Shown: positions 1-5,014 of the stretch, one piece after another
Layout: the number at the start of each line of letters is the position of its first letter
Position numbering within the stretch: the stretch's first letter is position 1
Assembly: GCA_015478575.1 (NCBI GenBank)
Contig: JADMIN010000217.1
Span: 1 to 5,546, forward strand
Source of the DNA: Ktedonobacterales bacterium
GTDB lineage: Bacteria; Chloroflexota; Ktedonobacteria; Ktedonobacterales; JADMIN01
Reading direction: 5' to 3'
Length of the DNA: 5,546 bases
Program-made: the position numbers and the translations under genes
The notes under the pieces: model-generated
The model's database searches: none
What the model was told of the DNA's origin: nothing
The model's input: only the letters and a program-made list of their open reading frames with translations

Positions 1-95
1 ACGATAGCCCTCTCCCTTGGCGCTCAAAGCACCAATTTACCATACCAACCAAGAGACCGTGAATTGAGCAATGAGAAGAAGGCGAGGCATCGGTC

Positions 96-1058
96 ATGGC
101 CGATCTCTATCCGGCGATCGAGCCATACGAGCAGGGCGTATTGGCGGTGGGTGATGGCCAGCAGGTCTACTGGGAGACCTGTGGTAATCCGCGCGGTAAG
201 CCTGCCGTCGTCTTGCACGGCGGTCCCGGTTCGGGATGTTCGCCCTGGCACCGCAGGCTCTTCGATCCCAGCGCCTACCGCCTGGTGCTCTTCGATCAGC
301 GCAACTGCGGGCGGAGTACGCCACACGCTAGCGCCCCGCAGACGGACCTCGCCCACAACACCACCGCTCATCTGGTCGCCGACATCGAACGGCTGCGTCA
401 GCATCTGGGGGTTGAACGCTGGCTGGTGGGCGGCGGCTCCTGGGGCAGCACCTTGGCGCTCGCCTACGCCGAACACGCTCCGGAGCGGGTCACCGAGATG
501 CTCCTCTTCGGTGTCACGACTGGGCGCCACACGGAGTTTGATTGGCTCTTCCGTGGTGGGGTGGCGATCCTGTTTCCGGAGCAATGGGCACGTCTGCGCG
601 CGTCATTGCCAGCCGCCGAACGAGATGGCGATATCGTCGAGGCATACCACCGCCTGCTGAACGATCGCGACCCCACCGTCCGCCAGCGCGCCGCTGACGC
701 CTGGTGCCTATGGGAGTCCGCGACGCTCGCGTGGCCCCCGTCCACTGAACTCGCCGAGCGCTTCACCAATCCGACGTTCGCGCTGGCGTTTGCGCGCCTG
801 GTGACCCATTACGTCCGCCACAATGCGTGGCTGGAGGACGGGCGCTTACTTCGCGACGCCGGTGTGTTGGCCGGCATCCCCGGCATCCTGGTGAACGGGC
901 GCTTTGACTTTCAAGCCCCCATCGCGAATGCGTGGGAACTCAACCGCGTGTGGCCACGCGCCGAGCTTGTGATCGTTGAGAATGCTGGCCATGCCGCCAG
1001 TAACCCAGGCCTGACCCAAGAACTCATCCGGGCGACCAACCGCTTCGCCGGATGCTGA
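96..1058 (+). CDS. pip: Proline iminopeptidase-family alpha/beta hydrolase (S33-like)
   Basis: This 320-residue cytoplasmic alpha/beta hydrolase resembles prolyl aminopeptidase (which removes N-terminal proline from peptides) over its full length and has the usual length for that family. Visible landmarks are the oxyanion-loop motif HGGPG (41-45), DQRNCGRS (67-74, usually DQRGCGRS), the nucleophile elbow GGSWGS with Ser115, the acid Asp271 in GRFD and the base His299 in AGH, so the catalytic triad is complete. The cap domain keeps WCLWE (Glu207, matching Glu204 of the Serratia enzyme). The positions expected for Arg136 and Glu232, which help bind the substrate N-terminus there, appear to be Phe138 and Val236. 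I recall a similar subgroup in actinobacteria. The fold and hydrolase activity are secure; proline specificity is doubtful, so the gene symbol is a family label. The ATG start has a purine-rich stretch (GGCGAGG) about 8 bases upstream. No convincing promoter is visible in the first 95 bases. Confidence 0.9.
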   Translation: MADLYPAIEPYEQGVLAVGDGQQVYWETCGNPRGKPAVVLHGGPGSGCSPWHRRLFDPSAYRLVLFDQRNCGRSTPHASAPQTDLAHNTTAHLVADIERLRQHLGVERWLVGGGSWGSTLALAYAEHAPERVTEMLLFGVTTGRHTEFDWLFRGGVAILFPEQWARLRASLPAAERDGDIVEAYHRLLNDRDPTVRQRAADAWCLWESATLAWPPSTELAERFTNPTFALAFARLVTHYVRHNAWLEDGRLLRDAGVLAGIPGILVNGRFDFQAPIANAWELNRVWPRAELVIVENAGHAASNPGLTQELIRATNRFAGC

Positions 1059-1101
1059 TAGAGGGCATTTTCCCTGGGCAACGATCATCAGTGGGGCGAG
1101 C

Positions 1102-1136
1102 TATACTCTCTTCAAGGGCGTTCTCTTCGAGGGCGT
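1102..1136 (+). promoter_or_regulatory. Putative -10 box followed by a 15-bp tandem repeat upstream of the GNAT gene
   Basis: TATACT at 1102-1107 matches five of six bases of the sigma70 -10 consensus, but no good -35 lies at the right distance; TGGGCA at 1075-1080 is too far away. Its last base begins two back-to-back 15-bp units, TCTCTTCAAGGGCGT (1107-1121) and TCTCTTCGAGGGCGT (1122-1136), which differ at one base. If transcription starts near 1114, the repeats lie at the start site and could be an operator or simply a local duplication. The role is inferred. Confidence 0.4.
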
Positions 1137-1167
1137 TTGCCTTTGGATGACGTAAAGAGGGGATACG

Positions 1168-1698
1168 ATGCGGATCCGCGAGCTAACCGAAGACGACGCC
1201 GAGGCCTATTGGGCGCTGCGGCTGGGGGCGCTGCGCGAGCGGCCTGATGCCTTCGGCAGCGCCTATGAGGAGGCGGTGAACCGGCCACTCGAAGAGACCC
1301 GCCAGATGCTGCGCGAGAAGTCGCTGGAGCGTGGCGACATCATCCTGGCCGCCGCGGATGATGTGGGTCGGCTGGTGGGGATGGTGGGGCTGCGGCGCGA
1401 GACAGGAGCGAAGTCGCGGCACAAGGCCTTCCTCTGGGGCGTGTATGTCGTGCCGGAGGCACGCGGCCAGGGGGTAGGCACCGCCCTGATGCGCGCGGTG
1501 ATCGCACAGGCGCGGGCGCTACCAGGACTGGAGCAGTTGTCCCTCGGTGTCGGCACGCGCAATAGTGAGGCGCGCAGCCTCTATCGCGCGCACAGCTTCG
1601 TCGTCTATGGCGTGGAGCCGCGCGCGTTGCGGCTCTCCGATGGCACCTCGATTGACGAGGAACTGATGATTCTGCGCCTGGCGCCAAGCGCGGAATAG
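1168..1698 (+). CDS. GNAT-family N-acetyltransferase
   Basis: This 176-residue protein is a single GNAT domain, predicted to transfer an acetyl group from acetyl-CoA to an amine on an unknown substrate. It opens with MRIRELTEDDAEAYWALR, a typical GNAT N-terminus. Motif A is clear: strand GVYVVPEARG followed by the acetyl-CoA pyrophosphate loop R99-G-Q-G102-V-G104 (the R/Q-x-x-G-x-G/A signature) and the helix TALMRAVIAQA. Motif B follows as RNSEARSLYRAHSFVVYG, with Asn132 and Tyr139 at the usual cofactor and catalytic positions. The length is normal for a one-domain GNAT. The ATG is preceded by GAGGGG ending 5 bases upstream, a strong ribosome binding site. It lies 109 bases after the hydrolase gene and probably has its own promoter. 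Nothing in the sequence identifies the substrate; small-molecule or protein N-terminal acetylation are both possible. Confidence 0.9.
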   Translation: MRIRELTEDDAEAYWALRLGALRERPDAFGSAYEEAVNRPLEETRQMLREKSLERGDIILAAADDVGRLVGMVGLRRETGAKSRHKAFLWGVYVVPEARGQGVGTALMRAVIAQARALPGLEQLSLGVGTRNSEARSLYRAHSFVVYGVEPRALRLSDGTSIDEELMILRLAPSAE

Positions 1699-1838
1699 CC
1701 CGCCTGGCTCGCGGGGTCCGCGTGGGAAGGGATAGCGAGCCGCCGCGCCAGCCCACGTCTTTGCGCGGTCGCGAGGATGCGCGCGAGTGAGGGCGCCGGT
1801 CGCTCCGCGGGCGCCGCCTGAGCTTGCGTGATGTGCCC
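1699..1838. other. Intergenic stretch with two interleaved inverted repeats
   Basis: This gap between the GNAT stop and the T-box promoter has no credible gene. GGCTCGC (1706-1712) is perfectly complementary to GCGAGCC (1735-1741), and CGTGGG (1721-1726) to CCCACG (1752-1757). The two pairs interleave, so in RNA they would form either alternative hairpins or a pseudoknot. There is no U-tract, so this is not an obvious intrinsic terminator, though it may help end or stabilise the GNAT transcript. Confidence 0.4.
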
Positions 1839-1868
1839 TTGACAGCGGGTGCTAGGCCGCGCGATACT
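1839..1868 (+). promoter_or_regulatory. Sigma70-type promoter of the T-box / AlaRS-like unit
   Basis: A perfect -35 hexamer TTGACA (1839-1844) is followed after 18 bases by GATACT (1863-1868), four of six matches to the -10 consensus. Transcription would begin near 1875, just upstream of the first T-box helix, which supports the assignment. A second promoter in this window (4848-4877) has the same perfect -35, 18-base spacer and ACT-ending -10. Confidence 0.65.
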
Positions 1869-2174
1869 GGAGGCATCAACGCATCACACATCGTCGCGAG
1901 GGACCAGTACGCGGAGCGCGGAAACAGCGAGCCAGGGCCGGTGCGAGCCTGGCATCCAGCCGCTTGCGGAACGCCACCTTCAGGCCCGGCAGCGTGGAGC
2001 CCGCCGGACCGCGACGCGGGACGAACGCCCCCACCACGGAGGGCCAGTAGCACCCGCCGGCAGCCCTCCGTTATCCTAGGGCGGGGCATCGAGCGCGCGC
2101 GCTCCGTGCCCGCGGAGTAGCGGTATCCGCGCCCGACGCCAACCAACGCACGGCGGCGCGTGCTATCGCACAGC

Positions 2175-2215
2175 AGGGTGGTACCACGGGCCACGCATGA
2201 TCTGCGGCCCGTCCC
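2175..2215 (+). promoter_or_regulatory. T-box antiterminator helix
   Basis: GGG (2176-2178) pairs with CCC (2213-2215). The UGGUACC bulge, which binds the uncharged tRNA 3' end, is left open. ACGGGCC (2186-2192) then pairs with GGCCCGT (2206-2212), giving 10 base pairs around the bulge. The 3' arm (2206-2215) is the same segment that forms the 5' arm of the terminator, so the two structures exclude each other, as expected for transcriptional T-box control. Confidence 0.9.
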
Positions 2216-2240
2216 GGCATATGCCTGGGGCGGGCCTTTT
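2206..2240 (+). terminator. Intrinsic terminator of the T-box switch
   Basis: GGCCCG (2206-2211) pairs with CGGGCC (2231-2236). The stem extends inward through UCCC (2212-2215) with GGGG (2227-2230), and GGC (2216-2218) with GCC (2223-2225) around an AUAU loop, with one bulged U at 2226. The U-tract is TTTT at 2237-2240. This is a strong hairpin with a short tail. It should form when tRNA-Ala is charged and stop the transcript before the AlaRS-like gene. Confidence 0.9.
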
Positions 2241-2371
2241 GTATGGGCACGAGCGCCTCCCCCCCAGACCTCTGCCGCTCCCTCTGCACTCCCCGCCACG
2301 GGAGGGCCGTCGGCAACCGCTGGGCGGCGATTGAGCGGACTCCACCGCGAACACTGAGGGAGAGGACGAAC
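2241..2371 (+). other. Leader between T-box terminator and AlaRS-like start
   Basis: These 131 bases separate the terminator U-tract from the chosen start codon. The coding frame is open back to an ATG at 2243, but that ATG sits right against the terminator, has no ribosome binding site, and its 43 extra codons look nothing like an AlaRS N-terminus. A ribosome binding site GAGGGAGAGGA (2356-2366) stands just before ATG 2372. No other structure or gene is evident. Confidence 0.6.
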
Positions 2372-3829
2372 ATGGCGAACAGCACAACGCACACTACAGG
2401 TCAGTATCGAGCGTCCAGCGAGATCGCGGAGCGCTTTCTCGCGTTCTTCCGCGAACGTGGCCACCGCGAGGTGGCCGGCGCGCCGCTGGCAGTGCCCGGT
2501 GGGGGCACCTCTTTCATCATCGCGGGGATGCAGCCGATGATTCCCTACCTGCGCGGGCAGGAGCCGCCGCCCGCGCCACGGCTGACCGCGCTCCAGCGCT
2601 GCCTGCGCACCGACGACGCTGACGCGGTGGGCACGAATGGACGCAAATGCACCAGCTTCCACATGCTCGGCAACTGGTCCATCGGCGACTATGGCCGGCG
2701 CGAGGCCATCACGCTGGCGCTGGCGCTGCTGGATGAACTGGGGCTGGACCGCTCGCGGCTCTGGGTCACGCTCTTCGGTGGCGATGAGGCGCTGGGCCTG
2801 CCGCGCGATGAAGCGACGGCGCACGAGTGGCGGCGCATGGGCATGCCGGAGGAGCGCATCGTGCCACTGGGCGCGGAGGATAACCTCTGGACGATGGGCG
2901 GCCCCGGTCCCTGTGGCCCTTGCACCGAACTCTTCATGGATCGCGGAGTCGCGCGCGGCTGCGGCCGGGAATCGTGCCTACCGGGGTGCGCGTGCGAGCG
3001 CTTCCTGGAGATCTGGAACCTCGTCTTCATCGAGTATGAGTGGCTGCCGGGCGGCACCTATGAGCCACTGCCCCTGCGCAGCGTGGATACCGGCATGGGC
3101 CTGGAGCGCGTCGCGGCGGTGCTCCAAGACGCGGAATCAGTCTTCGAGACGGATCTCTTCATGCCCGCGCGGACGCGGCTCGGCGAGCTAGTGGCGACGC
3201 GCGGGCGTGAGGCGCCGCCAGGGAGGAGCGCGCCTAGTGACCAGACAGACACGGCGCGCCTTGAACGGGCGGAGGCACGCGCGCGACAGATGATCGTGGA
3301 TCACGCGCGGGCGGCGCTGCTGGCGCTGCTGGCGGGTGTGGGGCCAGGGCATGACGGGCGCGGCTCGGTGGTGCGCCAACTGATACGGCGGGCGGCGCGC
3401 CAGGGGCGCGTGCTCGGCCTGGAGCAGCCCTTCCTGGGAGAGTTGCTGGGGCCGCTGGCTACGGGCCACGGCGCGCTGCTGACGCCCGAGGAACAGGCGC
3501 GCGTGCCAGAGTTGGCGCGGCTCGTCACCGAGGAAGAGACGCGGTTCGCGCGCGTGCTGACGGTGGGCCTGCGCGAGCTGGCGCGCCTCGCGCCGGGGCC
3601 GGATGGGCTGGTGCCGGGCGAGCGTCTCTTTGCGCTCCACGCGGACCGCGGCTTCCCCCCGGACTTGGCGGCGGAGGTGCTCGCGGAACGCGGCCTAGCG
3701 GTGGATTGGTCTAGCTTCGCGCGCGCGCGCGAGGCGCACCGGGTGGTGAGCCGTGCCAGCGCGGCGCGGCGCTTCGGCAAGGAGGAACACGAGCGGTCAG
3801 GGCAGCGCGGCGACGGTGGGGGCGAGTGA
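2372..3829 (+). CDS. Truncated alanyl-tRNA synthetase-like protein (catalytic domain only, no editing domain)
   Basis: This 485-residue protein aligns with the first ~460 residues of bacterial AlaRS, a class II enzyme that activates alanine with ATP and loads it on tRNA-Ala. Conserved landmarks are LQRCLR (74-79), the motif 2 region MLGNWSIGDY (98-107), EDNLWTMGGPGPCGPCTE (169-186), LEIWN with Asn216, SVDTGMGLER (237-246) with Asp239 and motif 3, VDHARA (309-314), GRG..VRQLIRRA (329-341) and RGFPPDL (426-432). It stops where the editing domain starts; normal AlaRS is near 870 residues, so editing and C-Ala domains are absent. Differences include MGG for the usual MGD, a ~21-residue linker insertion (about 272-302), a cysteine cluster (C197, C202, C206, C208), and His327 and Ala424 where E. 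coli has Asn303 and Asp400. The ATG at 2372 has a strong ribosome binding site. Expression is controlled by the alanine T-box upstream. A natural stop and intact frame argue against a broken gene. Homology is certain; tRNA-Ala charging is not. Confidence 0.9.
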   Translation: MANSTTHTTGQYRASSEIAERFLAFFRERGHREVAGAPLAVPGGGTSFIIAGMQPMIPYLRGQEPPPAPRLTALQRCLRTDDADAVGTNGRKCTSFHMLGNWSIGDYGRREAITLALALLDELGLDRSRLWVTLFGGDEALGLPRDEATAHEWRRMGMPEERIVPLGAEDNLWTMGGPGPCGPCTELFMDRGVARGCGRESCLPGCACERFLEIWNLVFIEYEWLPGGTYEPLPLRSVDTGMGLERVAAVLQDAESVFETDLFMPARTRLGELVATRGREAPPGRSAPSDQTDTARLERAEARARQMIVDHARAALLALLAGVGPGHDGRGSVVRQLIRRAARQGRVLGLEQPFLGELLGPLATGHGALLTPEEQARVPELARLVTEEETRFARVLTVGLRELARLAPGPDGLVPGERLFALHADRGFPPDLAAEVLAERGLAVDWSSFARAREAHRVVSRASAARRFGKEEHERSGQRGDGGGE

Positions 3830-3853
3830 TCTCGCGTCGGTTTTGGTCGCATA

Positions 3854-3993
3854 GGATGGGCCGGTGGCAGTGCCACCGACCCTCTCATCGCCTTCACCGC
3901 GTCTCTGAGCGTTCCGACGTCGAACTCAAATCGGATGGGGGGCGCGTCTCCCCCGACTCTCATCGCGTTCGCCGCGTCTCTGAGCATTCCGAC
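3854..3993. repeat. Two-copy hairpin-bearing direct repeat between convergent genes
   Basis: Two imperfect units follow each other in the gap between the AlaRS-like stop and the convergent zinc-ribbon gene. Each begins GGATGGG (3854 and 3933), continues with a hairpin, and ends with a 37-base conserved block (3882-3918 and 3957-3993) identical at 34 positions. The hairpin of copy 1 is CGGTGG/CCACCG (3862-3867 with 3873-3878); that of copy 2 is GGGGG/CCCCC (3938-3942 with 3950-3954). The stems differ in sequence but both pair. Copy 2 ends one base before the stop codon of the minus-strand gene. The units may belong to a dispersed genomic repeat family or act as transcript ends for both genes, although no U-tract follows. 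Confidence 0.75.
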
Positions 3994-3994
3994 T

Positions 3995-4606
3995 CTATGG
4001 GCTACCAGTCGGGCTACCGGTGAGGTTGCTGGAACGGGCAACCTTCCAGGTACCATCGGATTGCTGCGTCAGGATGAGCAGGATGCCCTGCGAGGTCGTC
4101 TGCTTTGCCCGCCGCACGGTCAGCGCGTAGTTGGCTACCGCGCCACGCGACGACGTATCCACATAACTCAGTTGCGCATACGTGCAGCTCGTCACCGTAC
4201 CCGCGCTGGTATCAAACGCGCGCAGCGTCGCGCTCAGCGCATTCGCGTTGAAAGCGCCCGTGGCGTTCGGTGGGACGGGCGCGGAGTCCATCTGGTCGGC
4301 CAGCAGGTCGTACGCCTGCGCCTTGAGCGCGTTGCAGACGAGTGAGGCGACATCGCTGGCCGACTGGGGGCGCATGGCGTGACGCAGCAGTGACGCCGCC
4401 TGCACGCCGCCCACACCTACCAGCGCCAACGCCAGCGCCAGCACCACCGTTGGCACCAGCGACGACCCGCGCCGCGCTCGCTCCCCCGACCGCGCGTGCT
4501 CCCCTGACCGGCCCCCGGCGCGCGCCGCGCCCCCCAACGGAGCGCCACAGCGTCGGCACTCCGTGGTGCCACGGGGATAGCGTTGCCCGCATTCCTCGCA
4601 TCTCAT
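3995..4606 (-). CDS. Zinc-ribbon, single-pass membrane protein with C-terminal NTF2-like-looking domain
   Basis: I do not recognise a named gene. The 203-residue protein starts with a zinc ribbon, Cys3-x2-Cys6 and Cys17-x2-Cys20 (MRCEECGQ...CRRCG). A Gly/Ala/Arg-rich linker (about 24-48) follows, then one hydrophobic helix (about 50-72, LVPTVVLALALALVGVGGV). The C-terminal ~120 residues contain C91 and C141 and end GTWKVARSSNLTGSP. Positively charged residues before the helix predict the zinc ribbon inside the cell and the C-terminal domain outside. Patterns such as YDLLADQM and DGTWKVA resemble NTF2-like/DUF4878-type domains; this is an impression, not a match. The ATG at 4606 is chosen because GGAGGG ends 7 bases upstream of it; a GTG 21 bases earlier in frame would place that ribosome binding site inside the gene. 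It converges with the AlaRS-like gene and diverges from the gene at 5015. Confidence 0.75.
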   Translation of the reverse strand: MRCEECGQRYPRGTTECRRCGAPLGGAARAGGRSGEHARSGERARRGSSLVPTVVLALALALVGVGGVQAASLLRHAMRPQSASDVASLVCNALKAQAYDLLADQMDSAPVPPNATGAFNANALSATLRAFDTSAGTVTSCTYAQLSYVDTSSRGAVANYALTVRRAKQTTSQGILLILTQQSDGTWKVARSSNLTGSPTGSP

Positions 4607-5014
4607 GGCCGCACCCTCCGCTCTCACTGTGGCAAGGAGTTCCTGTCCCCCATCCGCATGTTCCCCTGCCCCCGTATCTCTCCCTACAGGATATCCTATT
4701 TCACAAGACGGGGATGAACCGGTAGCCCGTGTGGCTATCCGTGCCAGTCGCCCGTCTGTTCAGCGGAAGTCCCCAACCAGTTGGCCCGCGTCGGATCTCC
4801 CTATTTTACAGCGGCTGCTTTCCCCGCCAGACAAAAGAAACGGGCGGTTGACAGGAACAGCCGTTCTAGGGTACACTCAACCAGAGAGGCAGGCGCCCGA
4901 CAAATCCCCCCATTCGCGGACAGCGGGGAGAGACCTCGGAGCCGTTGCCTTCCGCGCCGGAGCCAACACAGAGGGCCACACACAACCGCGAGACGCGGGC
5001 GGGAGGGATCTGCT
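4607..5014. other. Divergent intergenic region
   Basis: This 408-base gap is less GC-rich than the genes around it and holds no convincing ORF. It should contain the promoters of both flanking genes. Reading right, a good promoter is seen at 4848-4877. Reading left, TAAAAT (complement of 4803-4808) is a good -10 hexamer but lacks a matching -35 and would leave a leader of about 190 bases, so the leftward promoter is unresolved. A small hairpin CCGCG-AGA-CGCGG lies at 4986-4998, just before the ribosome binding site of the last gene. Confidence 0.55.
4848..4877 (+). promoter_or_regulatory. Sigma70-type promoter of the last gene
   Basis: A perfect -35 TTGACA (4848-4853) is followed after 18 bases by TACACT (4872-4877), four of six matches to the -10 consensus. 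Transcription would start near 4884, giving a leader of about 130 bases before ATG 5015. The -35 and spacer are the same as in the T-box promoter. Confidence 0.6.

Larger units (their letters stand above)
1875..2240 (+). promoter_or_regulatory. T-box riboswitch, alanine (specifier GCC)
   Basis: T-box leaders sense uncharged tRNA and let transcription continue only when it is bound. The Stem I lower helix pairs GAGGG (1898-1902) with CCTTC (1977-1981). Above it is the specifier loop, with the AGTA motif (1906-1909) facing GAAC-GCC-A (1969-1976). GCC at 1973-1975 sits exactly at the specifier position and codes for alanine. The next helix joins 1910-1918 to 1961-1968. The distal part has the AGCGAG-type bulge and a 6-bp stem, GCCAGG (1931-1936) with CCTGGC (1948-1953). 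Middle stems include CGGAGGGC (2037-2044) with GCCCTCCG (2063-2070), GGGCA (2084-2088) with TGCCC (2107-2111), and GTGC/GCAC (2160-2171). The T-box core AGGGTGGTACCACG lies at 2175-2188. Its UGGU (2179-2182) is complementary to ACCA, the 3' end of tRNA-Ala. Codon, acceptor pairing and downstream AlaRS-like gene all agree on alanine. The 5' boundary is inferred from the promoter. Confidence 0.95.

Noticed and set aside
17..46. Promoter for the hydrolase gene (TTGGCG at 17-22 with CATACC at 41-46)
   Set aside because: The -10 matches only three of six positions and the sequence upstream of the window is missing, so it cannot be supported.
2243..2371. Upstream ATG at 2243 as the start of the AlaRS-like protein
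   Set aside because: It lies three bases after the terminator U-tract, has no ribosome binding site, and adds 43 residues unlike any AlaRS N-terminus; ATG 2372 has a strong site and begins just before the typical first helix.
1340..2824. A long minus-strand ORF of 494 codons crossing the GNAT gene, the T-box and the AlaRS-like gene
   Set aside because: It is very Arg/Pro/Ala-rich, has no recognisable domain, overlaps two well-supported genes and a structured riboswitch on the other strand, and is the kind of open frame expected by chance in GC-rich DNA.
3854..3993. CRISPR-like array
   Set aside because: There are only two units, the conserved block directly abuts variable hairpins rather than unique spacers, and no cas gene is present.
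3301..4056. Minus-strand ORF of 251 codons giving a repeated peptide (VGMLRDAANAMR / VGTLRDAVKAMR)
   Set aside because: The peptide repeat is only a translation of the intergenic DNA repeat; differences between copies change amino acids, and the ORF otherwise lies antisense to the AlaRS-like gene.
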